Part shown: positions 54,630 through 62,895 of the stretch, in pieces
Layout: the number at the start of each line of letters is the position of its first letter
How positions within the stretch are numbered: position 1 is the first letter of the stretch
NCBI RefSeq assembly: GCF_007829335.1
Contig: NZ_VIWO01000001.1
Span: 310,001-374,000, forward strand
Source of the DNA: Chitinophaga polysaccharea
GTDB lineage: Bacteria; Bacteroidota; Bacteroidia; Chitinophagales; Chitinophagaceae
Length of the DNA: 64,000 nucleotides
Direction of reading: 5' to 3'
Translations under genes and position numbers: made by a program
The notes under the pieces: model-generated
Databases searched by the model: none
What the model was told of the DNA's origin: nothing
Seen by the model: only the letters and a program-made list of their open reading frames with translations

Positions 54630-56423
54630 ATGGACGCAACAGTTGAAAATAAGACTGCGCTGAAAGGCGCAGAATTCCTGGTAAAGGAAAGCGCTCCGGA
54701 GGATGTTTTCACCCCGGAAGACTTTTCAGAAGAACAGCTGATGATCAAAGACATGGCAGACCAGTTCATCAGCAAGGAGGTAACCCCGATTGTAGAACGC
54801 CTGGATAAACAGGAAGAAGGTTTAATGCAATCGCTGCTGGAAAAAGCGGGTGAACAAGGCTTGCTGGGAGCTTCCTTCCCCGAAGAATATGGAGGACTGG
54901 GTAAAGATTTTGTAACCGCTACGATTATCAACGAAGGATTGGGCGCAGGGCACTCTTTTTCTGTTGCCATGGCTGCGCATACGGGTATTGGTTCCTTACC
55001 CATCCTTTATTTTGGTACCAACGAACAAAAAGAAAAATATATTCCTAAACTGGCTACCGGTGAAATGAAAGGCGCTTATGCCCTTACGGAGCCAGATTCC
55101 GGCTCTGATGCCCTTGGCGCTAAAACTACCGCCAAGCTCACAGAAGATGGAAAATACTATGTGCTGAATGGACAGAAAAGCTGGATCACCAACTCCGGTT
55201 TTGCAGACGTGTTCACCGTATTTGCTAAAATTGACGGCGACAAATTCACGGCATTTATTGTTGAAAAAGGCACTCCCGGATTTACCCTGGGCGCCGAAGA
55301 ACATAAAATGGGGATCAAGGGTTCTTCTACCCGGCAAATTTATTTCCAGGATGCCAAAGTACCCGCAGAAAATGTGCTGGGTGTAATCGGTAAAGGTCAC
55401 CTGATTGCCTTCAACATCCTCAACATCGGCCGCCTGAAACTCTGTGCCGCTGCGCTGGGGGCCGCAAAAAAATGTATCAATACCTCCGTACAATACGCCA
55501 ATACCCGCACCCAGTTTAAACAACCGATCGCCAACTTCGGCGCTATCAAGCACAAACTAGCGGAAATGGCTATACGTACCTGGACCTCCGAATCAGCCCT
55601 GTTCCGCACCGCTCAACTGATAGATGAGAAAGAAAAAGAACTGCTGGCTGCCGGCAAACCTTTTAACGAAGCACTGCTGGGTGCCGCCGAAGAATACGCC
55701 GTAGAATGTGCCATTCTCAAGGTAAACGGTTCCGAAGTGCTGGACTTTGTAGTGGATGAAGGCGTACAGATTCACGGTGGCAACGGCTTCAGCGATGAAT
55801 ATATCATCTCAAAAGCTTACCGCGATTCCCGCATCAACCGCATCTTTGAAGGTACCAATGAAATTAACCGGCTGCTTACGCTCGACATGACCCTGAAACG
55901 CGCCATGAAAGGTAAGCTGGACCTGATGACACCGGCCATGAATGTGATGAAGGAACTGATGAGTATTCCTGACTTTGGCAGCGACGATGAAACCGCCTTC
56001 AGCAAGGAAAAGAAGATGATCGCCAATTTCAAGAAAGCCATCCTCATGGCTGCCGGCGCCGCTGCGCAGAAACTCATGATGAAGCTGGAAAATGAACAGG
56101 AAATCCTCATGGATATTGCCGATATGGCCATCGAAACTTTTGTAGCCGAAAGTGCATTGCTCCGCTTAATCAAACTTACCACCAGCAAAGGCGAAGCCGC
56201 CGCTTCTTTCCAGGCCGACATTGTACGGACCTTCATTTACGATGCAGCCGATCGTATCAACAAATCCGGTAAGGATGCTATCAACGCCTTCGCTGAAGGC
56301 GACGAACAACGTATGATGCTGTTAGGCCTCAAACGCTTTACCAAAGCAGAACCATTTAACGCAAAAGATGCCCGCAGAAGAATTGCGGATAAACTGATTG
56401 CAGACAATAAATATAGCTTTTAA
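54630..56423 (+). CDS. Acyl-CoA dehydrogenase with C-terminal extension
   Basis: This is a 597-residue flavoenzyme of fatty-acid beta-oxidation. The FAD/substrate motifs GAYALTEPDSGSDA and KSWITNSGFADVF and the catalytic glutamate in RIFEGTNEINRL are present. About 190 residues follow that segment, as in very-long-chain acyl-CoA dehydrogenases (ACADVL type). The first step of acyl-CoA oxidation makes trans-2-enoyl-CoA and passes electrons to ETF. The gene is followed by a terminator. Confidence 0.94.
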   Translation: MDATVENKTALKGAEFLVKESAPEDVFTPEDFSEEQLMIKDMADQFISKEVTPIVERLDKQEEGLMQSLLEKAGEQGLLGASFPEEYGGLGKDFVTATIINEGLGAGHSFSVAMAAHTGIGSLPILYFGTNEQKEKYIPKLATGEMKGAYALTEPDSGSDALGAKTTAKLTEDGKYYVLNGQKSWITNSGFADVFTVFAKIDGDKFTAFIVEKGTPGFTLGAEEHKMGIKGSSTRQIYFQDAKVPAENVLGVIGKGHLIAFNILNIGRLKLCAAALGAAKKCINTSVQYANTRTQFKQPIANFGAIKHKLAEMAIRTWTSESALFRTAQLIDEKEKELLAAGKPFNEALLGAAEEYAVECAILKVNGSEVLDFVVDEGVQIHGGNGFSDEYIISKAYRDSRINRIFEGTNEINRLLTLDMTLKRAMKGKLDLMTPAMNVMKELMSIPDFGSDDETAFSKEKKMIANFKKAILMAAGAAAQKLMMKLENEQEILMDIADMAIETFVAESALLRLIKLTTSKGEAAASFQADIVRTFIYDAADRINKSGKDAINAFAEGDEQRMMLLGLKRFTKAEPFNAKDARRRIADKLIADNKYSF

Positions 56424-56434
56424 TATCATATCAG

Positions 56435-56473
56435 GCTTTTAGCTGTTAGTAACCCTGGCAGCTAAAAGCTTTT
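56435..56473 (+). terminator. Terminator of the acyl-CoA dehydrogenase gene
   Basis: An 11-bp GCTTTTAGCTG/CAGCTAAAAGC stem with a 13-nt loop is followed by TTTTCTCC. Confidence 0.75.
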
Positions 56474-56534
56474 CTCCTATTCCCCTCTCCTGCTTATCTT
56501 TACACTCTTTCATAGATATTGATGACAGGTTATT

Positions 56535-58280
56535 ATGCTATCGTTGAAGTTTTTTTCTCCCATTTTTATTGCACTTTGTATCCCCTTCTTAGCCAGCAGC
56601 CAGGTGTCCCTGCGTCTTAGCCAGCCTTCAAGGGATCAGAATAATGTGACCACGGCCAAACAATTCATCGCCGGCAGGACCTGCATGGGTTGTACCGTCA
56701 CCATCAACAGCGACTCTGTACATGTGTATTCCACCGGCACCTTTGCCACTAAATATGAATTAGCTACCGGGCGCAATAGTTTTTCCATTACTACTACTGC
56801 CCCTAACGGTGAAACATATACTAAAAATGTAGTATTCTATTACAACCCGCCACCAGCGCCCGTTGCTACCAACATTTTTCGTATAGACTATATAGATATA
56901 TCTCCTTCCGGCAACCTGGAACTAATGGAAGGTGATACCCTGCGGATAAAAATGAAAGGGTACCCCGGTGAAACAGCCAGCTGGTTCAATGACAGCCCAC
57001 TCCGGGAAATGCCCGCCTCGCAAACCGGAGGAGTGCCGGGCTACTACACGGGCACCTATATCATACAACCCGGCGACTCGCTGTTGAATGGGAAAATAAT
57101 GGTACGCCTGCGCAAACGTAATGGAGAAACAGCCGTATTGGCCAGTCCCAACCACTACCACGTTATGCACAATGAGCTCCCCTTCACCGGCCGTACCATC
57201 GATAATATGACTTACCTCACTTCCAGTCCGCATGGCGACCGCCTGGGGCCGGATAAAATTGGCTACCTCGACAAAGATGTATTGTTGCATATTGTAGGCA
57301 GGCAAGACGATTATTACAAAGTAAGGCTGTCTTCCAAACAAACAGCCTTTATACCCGAACCCCTGATAGATACTGAAATCCCCCAGGAACAGCTGTCCGT
57401 GAGCATTGCAGACGATCCCAAAATATGGGGAGACGACAAATACGACTATGTTTCCGTGGCCTTGTCTGACAAGCTACCGTATACTTCCACCCAGCTGGTG
57501 TCTTCCAAAAAAATTATTGTAGACATACATGGCGCTTATGCTGAAAAAGGATTAAGCACATTGTTGCAGAACACGAAAGAAATTACTTCCGTTGCCTGGG
57601 GCCAACCTTCCCACGATGTATGCCGCATGGTTATTTCCCTGCAACATGCCCCCTGGGGATACCAGGTATACTATGAAAATAACCGTATAACGGTAAAGGT
57701 TAAACGTGTACCGGCTAACCTGTCGTTGAAAAACCTGGTCATTGGGTTAGATCCTGGCCATGGCGGCGGCAATCCCGGCGCCACCGGGCTAACCGGCACC
57801 GTAGAAAAGCAAATGACCCTGGTAATAGCCTTGCAGCTCAAAAACCTGCTGGAAAGAGAAGGCGCCACAGTGATCATGTCGCGTACTACTGAAAAGTTTG
57901 TGGCCAATGAAGACCGGTTGTCTTTTTTCCGCCGGGCTAATCCTGACTTGTTATTGAGCATTCACTTCAACTCTTCCGTAAACCCCGTAGATGTATATGG
58001 TACGGCTACGTATTACAAACAACCTTTCTGCGAGCCGCTGAATGCGGCTATCCATGATCGTTTGCTGCAAACGGGACTAAATGATTTTGGAAATAACGAC
58101 AACTTTAATTTCATCCTCAACAATCCTACAGAGTTCCCCGATGCGCTGATTGAAACGTTATTTCTCAGCAACCCCGGCGATGAGGAAAAGATATTACAAC
58201 CTGCATTCCAGCAATTCATTGTTACCAAAATTGTGGAAGGTGTAAAGGATTACCTGAAAGAAGCAGCGGTTAGCCGGTAA
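56535..58280 (+). CDS. N-acetylmuramoyl-L-alanine amidase
   Basis: This 581-residue exported protein has a signal peptide (FIALCIPFLASS) and a long N-terminal part with beta domains (about 25-390). The C-terminal Amidase_3 domain carries the zinc ligands DPGHGG, EKQM and SIHFNSS, and the catalytic glutamate in ETLFLSN. It cleaves the bond between MurNAc and the stem peptide in cell-wall turnover and cell separation. The first ATG gives a good signal peptide. Confidence 0.92.
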   Translation: MLSLKFFSPIFIALCIPFLASSQVSLRLSQPSRDQNNVTTAKQFIAGRTCMGCTVTINSDSVHVYSTGTFATKYELATGRNSFSITTTAPNGETYTKNVVFYYNPPPAPVATNIFRIDYIDISPSGNLELMEGDTLRIKMKGYPGETASWFNDSPLREMPASQTGGVPGYYTGTYIIQPGDSLLNGKIMVRLRKRNGETAVLASPNHYHVMHNELPFTGRTIDNMTYLTSSPHGDRLGPDKIGYLDKDVLLHIVGRQDDYYKVRLSSKQTAFIPEPLIDTEIPQEQLSVSIADDPKIWGDDKYDYVSVALSDKLPYTSTQLVSSKKIIVDIHGAYAEKGLSTLLQNTKEITSVAWGQPSHDVCRMVISLQHAPWGYQVYYENNRITVKVKRVPANLSLKNLVIGLDPGHGGGNPGATGLTGTVEKQMTLVIALQLKNLLEREGATVIMSRTTEKFVANEDRLSFFRRANPDLLLSIHFNSSVNPVDVYGTATYYKQPFCEPLNAAIHDRLLQTGLNDFGNNDNFNFILNNPTEFPDALIETLFLSNPGDEEKILQPAFQQFIVTKIVEGVKDYLKEAAVSR

Positions 58281-58300
58281 GGCCACCGCTGCATAAAAAG

Positions 58301-60478
58301 CTATAATCCGTTTAAGTGTACAGTCAACCGGTTGATGGCCGCTGCTACCACAGCAATTTGTTCCTGGGCTTCTGTCCACCGGCGCTGTTCAATTGCTTCT
58401 CTTACACCTGGAATTGTTTTTACACCATAACCCGTATAAAAGCCGGGAGCATACAAAGTATGTTTATACCAGCTACGGGCAGGCAATCCCTTGCCGTATA
58501 ATAGCTGTTGTTCCGCCTGGTATAGCGCTTTGTCGTAGGTGGCGCCCGTATGATTTTTCCGGGAAGACAACGCCTGCGTGGTGGTATCCAGTGCTACGAG
58601 CGCATTTTGCAGGGCCGAAAAATCGAGGTATGGCACTTCTGCTTTGGGCGATGGCGGCAATAGATGTTTGGCTGTATCTGTTACCAGCTGGTATTTCTGC
58701 TCTTCGATCAACTGGTTTTCAATGGAAGTGGCTTCGCGCATACCGGTTGCCAGTTCTGTAAGCTCATTCACATATCCGTTCACTGTTTCATACAACCGCC
58801 GGAAATCGAAAGGCAGGTTAACGGCGTCGGCTACACGCAAAACAGTATGGCCGGCAGCTTCCGAGAGGGCGACGCCATATTGAAAGCCGGGATCTTTAAA
58901 CCGGCGGTAGTCGTCGTAGGAATCGTAGATGGAATGGTATTCGCCGCCGGCATCTTCTCCCCCAAAGCCATAATCCAAGGAAGGAATGCCCAGGTGCTGC
59001 AGGAAGGAGGAATAGTCAGAGCCCGATCCCATAGCGCCGATGGCCAGGTTCTTTTTAGCCAGCCGTTCTTTTTTCAGTTTGGCAGTAGGCGCTTTCAGTG
59101 CATCTGACGCCTGTTTGCGGGCCAGAATGCTCACACTGGTTTGTGGGTCGGTGATATCGCGGGCCACGTCGTTGACCAGCGTTTCCAGTGCATGAGAGCC
59201 GCTGGCGTTGAAAAAGCCCCTTCCATTGTTGTCGGTATTGAGGTATAGCACTGCTTTTTCCTGCAATTCGGCCGCATGGTCTTCCACCCATTCGGTAGAG
59301 CCCAGCAGTCCTGGTTCTTCGCCATCCCAGGCACAATATACCAGTGTGCGCCGGGGTGTATATCCCTCACGGTGCAGCGCTCCTATTGCCTTGGCTTCTT
59401 CCAGCAAGGCGGCCAACCCGCTGATAGGGTCAGCGGCGCCGTTGACCCAGGCATCGTGGTGATTGCCGCGGATCACCCATTGGTCGGGCAATTCACTGCC
59501 TTTCAGCTTGGCGATTACATTATGGCAAGGACGTATTTGCCAGTCGAATTGCAGCTTCAGGTGCACGATGGCTTTTCCATTGCCAATATGGTAGGTAAAG
59601 GGTAAAGCTCCCCGCCATTCTTCCGGCGCCACAGGCCCTTCCAGGGATTTGAGCAGCGGCGTGGCATCATGATAACTGATCGGTAATACTGGTATTTTAA
59701 GCAGATTAGGGGCCTGGAGCCGGTCCAACCGCTGTGCGTTGGCGGTAGCGCCAATATTGGGTGTCAACGGGTCCCCGGGATAGATAACAATATCCATCAC
59801 AGCGCCTCTCTGTACGCCATATTCATTTTTAAATGCGCCTTGGGGATAAACATCTCCTGCGTAATACCCATCATCTTTGGGATCGGAGTAAATGATACAG
59901 CCAATAGCTCCATGTTCCTGGGCTACCTTGGGTTTGCTGCCCCGCCAGGAGCGGCCATATTTAGCGATCACTATTTTACCTTTTACGCTGATACCGGTGC
60001 GTTCCAGGTATTCATAATCGTCCGGAAGTCCATAATTCACAAATACCAGCGGGGCTTCTACGTCGCCATCGGCGCTCCAGGCGTTGTAGGTAGGTAACTG
60101 CCCCGCCTGCCCGGAGGTAGCATCTTCCTTCAGGGCCGGTTCTTTTAGTAAGGCTTTATACGTAGCAGGACTTTTCAGTTCCAGTACCCGCTCTTTGGGC
60201 GTGGGAAACAGTACCTGGTAAGTAACTATTTCGGCGTCCCAGCCATAGCTTTTAAAGCGTTGCAGGATGTCTTCTGCTACGGCTTTCCCCCTGGCGGAGC
60301 TAATATGGTGTGGCTGGGAGGACAGCGATTGAATTGTTTCACCTATGTGAGTGCTGCTCAATTGTTTATCGAAACGATCTTCCAGGCGGCGTTGCTGCGA
60401 TTGGCTTTGTTCCTGGGCCTGGGTAATCCCGGGCCAGCAGAGGACCAGGGCCAGCAGGCAGATATAATGATTGGTCAT
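58301..60478 (-). CDS. M28 peptidase of the glutamate carboxypeptidase II / TfR-like type
   Basis: This 725-residue exported protein is started at MTNHYICLL, giving the signal ...LVLCWPGITQA. A PA domain (about 130-290) precedes the M28 zinc domain with ligands in GNHHDAW, D in NGAADPISG, EEPGLLGS, YLNTDN and the late YHSIYDSYDD. A helical dimerisation domain closes the protein. It removes C-terminal acidic or other residues from peptides in the periplasm or medium. Confidence 0.92.
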   Translation of the reverse strand: MTNHYICLLALVLCWPGITQAQEQSQSQQRRLEDRFDKQLSSTHIGETIQSLSSQPHHISSARGKAVAEDILQRFKSYGWDAEIVTYQVLFPTPKERVLELKSPATYKALLKEPALKEDATSGQAGQLPTYNAWSADGDVEAPLVFVNYGLPDDYEYLERTGISVKGKIVIAKYGRSWRGSKPKVAQEHGAIGCIIYSDPKDDGYYAGDVYPQGAFKNEYGVQRGAVMDIVIYPGDPLTPNIGATANAQRLDRLQAPNLLKIPVLPISYHDATPLLKSLEGPVAPEEWRGALPFTYHIGNGKAIVHLKLQFDWQIRPCHNVIAKLKGSELPDQWVIRGNHHDAWVNGAADPISGLAALLEEAKAIGALHREGYTPRRTLVYCAWDGEEPGLLGSTEWVEDHAAELQEKAVLYLNTDNNGRGFFNASGSHALETLVNDVARDITDPQTSVSILARKQASDALKAPTAKLKKERLAKKNLAIGAMGSGSDYSSFLQHLGIPSLDYGFGGEDAGGEYHSIYDSYDDYRRFKDPGFQYGVALSEAAGHTVLRVADAVNLPFDFRRLYETVNGYVNELTELATGMREATSIENQLIEEQKYQLVTDTAKHLLPPSPKAEVPYLDFSALQNALVALDTTTQALSSRKNHTGATYDKALYQAEQQLLYGKGLPARSWYKHTLYAPGFYTGYGVKTIPGVREAIEQRRWTEAQEQIAVVAAAINRLTVHLNGL

Positions 60479-60621
60479 AAGCAATATGGCGCTTGTTGAT
60501 AAAAAGGGTTTATTGACTGAATATACGAATAGTCTATAATATCTATGGACTAATTTAAGGGAGAAATATCTCAGCATAACTTTTGGTTATGATCCATAAA
60601 TACAGGTTATAGCTGAAATAG

Positions 60622-60638
60622 TCTACTCAGTCAGTAGA
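60622..60638 (+). promoter_or_regulatory. 17-bp inverted repeat in the promoter of the AhpD-like gene
   Basis: TCTACT and AGTAGA flank a 5-bp centre. It ends 6 bp before a perfect -7 box TATATTTG (60645-60652), so it covers the spacer of the promoter. This is the position of a TetR/HTH-type repressor site. No regulator gene lies adjacent. Confidence 0.6.
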
Positions 60639-60713
60639 TTAATCTATATTTGTAAATCCTTTCATAGCTTTATTGTGTGAAAAGATCTTGATAATATCAT
60701 AAACAGCAGTTAT

Positions 60714-61058
60714 ATGGCGAATGCGATTCAGGAGTTTAACGACTACCGCGCTAAAATGAATGAGGTAATATTGGGCAAACAGAATAAAGTGATCAACCGT
60801 CTTTTTAACCTGGACACCAATACCTATGCAGAAGGGGCACTGAGTACCAAAACAAAGGAGATGCTGGGACTGGTAGCATCTATGGTGCTCCGTTGTGATG
60901 ATTGTATCAAATACCACCTGGGAAAAGCGCATGAGCAAGGCGTTACCACAGACGAGATGTATGAAATCTTTGCGGTAGCCAACATTGTAGGGGGCACTAT
61001 CGTGATTCCTCATACCCGCCGGGCGGCAGAATATTGGGAGGAATTACAGGCCCAGTGA
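60714..61058 (+). CDS. Carboxymuconolactone decarboxylase (AhpD-like) family protein
   Basis: This is a 114-residue helical protein with the AhpD-type redox motif CDDCIKYHLGKAHEQG (CxxC, then His), so it is probably a thiol peroxidase-type protein rather than a decarboxylase. It is preceded by an inverted repeat in its promoter, pointing to induction by an oxidant or electrophile. It lies 59 bp upstream of korB on the same strand and may share its transcript. Confidence 0.86.
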   Translation: MANAIQEFNDYRAKMNEVILGKQNKVINRLFNLDTNTYAEGALSTKTKEMLGLVASMVLRCDDCIKYHLGKAHEQGVTTDEMYEIFAVANIVGGTIVIPHTRRAAEYWEELQAQ

Positions 61059-61117
61059 CCTTAATTTACAGGTATCTATCGTAACTTTACAGACTATCTA
61101 ATATATAAATCAAACTA

Positions 61118-62158
61118 ATGTCAACAGCAACTATAGCTCCGCAGGCAGCCCTCACGGCAAAAGACTTTGCAACGGACCAGGAAGTACGCTGGTGCCCTGG
61201 CTGCGGCGACTACTCTATACTTAAACAGGTACAAACGATTATGCCTACGCTGGGGGTTCCCCGCGAAAATATTGTGATTGTTTCCGGTATCGGATGTTCC
61301 TCGCGTTTTCCGTACTATATGAATACTTATGGTATGCACTCGATCCATGGTCGTGCTACCGCCGTTGCTTCCGGTTTGAAAGCTACCCGCCCTGAACTGA
61401 GCGTATGGATTGTAACCGGTGATGGCGATGGCCTGTCTATTGGCGGTAACCATACCATTCACCTGCTGCGTCGCAACTTTGATGTAAACGTAATGCTGTT
61501 CAACAACCAGATTTATGGTTTAACAAAAGGACAGTATTCTCCTACTTCTGAAGAAAATAAAGTGACCAAATCTACCCCCATGGGTAGTATCGATCATCCG
61601 TTCAATCCCCTGGCCCTGGCCCTGGGTGCGGATGCCACTTTTATTGCCCGCAGTATGGACCGTGATCCCAAGCACTTACAGGAAATGCTGAAACGCAGCC
61701 ATGCGCATAAAGGCGCTTCCTTCCTGGAAATCTACCAAAACTGTAACATCTTTAACGATGGCGCCTTTGAAGCCTTCACCGAAAAGAGCACCAAAGCCGA
61801 TGAAACTATCTTTGTAGAACAAGGTAAACCGCTGGTATTTGGCGCCACCAAAAACAAGGGCATCCGCCTGGATGGTCTGAAACCGGTAGTGGTGGAGCTG
61901 GGAGCCGATTTCTCTGAAAGCGATCTGTGGATACACGATGAAAATGATTTCTATAAGGCGCAACTGCTCACCCGCATGTTCGATGATACCCGTATAGAAG
62001 GACACTTACCGAGGCCGTTTGGTGTTTTCTACCAGGCTTTCCGTCCTACTTACGAAGACATCATGCAGTTCCAGTTGACCGACGCCGTAGCCAAGAAAGG
62101 CCCTGGTGACCTGGATAAGCTGCTGGCTGGTAATGAAACCTGGACGATTAAAGCATAA
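61118..62158 (+). CDS. korB: 2-oxoacid:ferredoxin oxidoreductase beta subunit
   Basis: This is a 346-residue thiamine-diphosphate subunit. Motif CPGCGDY (Cys26, Cys29), GIGCSSRFPYY and the ThDP-binding GDGDGLSIGGNHTIHLLRRN are visible. With its alpha subunit it links oxidative decarboxylation of 2-oxoglutarate (or another 2-oxoacid) to ferredoxin. Normally korA is next to korB. Here the upstream neighbour is the AhpD-like gene and the downstream neighbour is an inverted lysE, so the alpha subunit must be elsewhere. Confidence 0.92.
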   Translation: MSTATIAPQAALTAKDFATDQEVRWCPGCGDYSILKQVQTIMPTLGVPRENIVIVSGIGCSSRFPYYMNTYGMHSIHGRATAVASGLKATRPELSVWIVTGDGDGLSIGGNHTIHLLRRNFDVNVMLFNNQIYGLTKGQYSPTSEENKVTKSTPMGSIDHPFNPLALALGADATFIARSMDRDPKHLQEMLKRSHAHKGASFLEIYQNCNIFNDGAFEAFTEKSTKADETIFVEQGKPLVFGATKNKGIRLDGLKPVVVELGADFSESDLWIHDENDFYKAQLLTRMFDDTRIEGHLPRPFGVFYQAFRPTYEDIMQFQLTDAVAKKGPGDLDKLLAGNETWTIKA

Positions 62159-62172
62159 TAGCCTTACCTTAT

Positions 62173-62219
62173 AAAAACGAGAAAGCCTTCCGTGTAATAC
62201 AGAAGGCTTTCTCGTTTTT
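62173..62219. terminator. Bidirectional terminator between korB and the LysE gene
   Basis: An 18-bp perfect stem beginning AAAAACGAGAAAGCC with an 11-nt loop has an A-run on one side and a T-run on the other, so it serves both convergent genes. Confidence 0.9.
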
Positions 62220-62227
62220 AAAAAAAT

Positions 62228-62866
62228 TTAATGCCCTAAGTTCCCTACATTAAACAGCACTTCGTAAAGCAACACCACCCCAAAGATGATCATACTTACG
62301 CCGGCAATGCGATTCAGCCATTCTACGTTGGTGAGGGTAAGCTTATGACGGATTTTATCAGAAACAAATACTTTAAGGATATCGGCCGATAACACCAGGC
62401 TTAAACATACGGCGTACATCACGAGCCGGTGTCCTACGCTGGTGGCGCTGTTGGCCACACACACACCCAGCCAGAAAATGATCACTCCCGGGTTCAGCGT
62501 GTTCATCAGAAACCCTGCGAGCCATATCTTAAGATAGTCGTGGGTCCGGAACATCTCCGGCTTTTCATCGCCTGTGCTGATCTTCACCTTTTTGAACAAC
62601 AACCCGTAGATGCCCATGCCTATCAATAAAAAACCGCCACAGGTACCTATCGTTCTTTTATATTCTTCCAGTCCGGTAATAAAAGAGGCGGCGAGGTTGC
62701 CGGTCAATACAAACATGATATCGCTGAAAGACACGCCCAGCGCAAAGCTGATACCTGCCTTAAAGCCATTATTAATACTGTACTTTATAATCGCGAAAAT
62801 TACCGGGCCCACCGATAAAGAAAGAAATAATCCCAGTCCCAGTCCCGCTACAATTGATGCTATCAT
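62228..62866 (-). CDS. LysE-family amino-acid exporter
   Basis: This 212-residue inner-membrane protein has about six hydrophobic helices and the family start GLGLGLFLSLSVGPVIFAIIKYSINNGFKAGI. LysE/RhtB-type proteins export amino acids or related metabolites by proton exchange. The substrate is unknown. It follows the GH3-like gene on the same strand by 29 bp. Confidence 0.9.
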   Translation of the reverse strand: MIASIVAGLGLGLFLSLSVGPVIFAIIKYSINNGFKAGISFALGVSFSDIMFVLTGNLAASFITGLEEYKRTIGTCGGFLLIGMGIYGLLFKKVKISTGDEKPEMFRTHDYLKIWLAGFLMNTLNPGVIIFWLGVCVANSATSVGHRLVMYAVCLSLVLSADILKVFVSDKIRHKLTLTNVEWLNRIAGVSMIIFGVVLLYEVLFNVGNLGH

Positions 62867-62895
62867 GCTTATAATTTCCGAATCACAGGTGCTAC

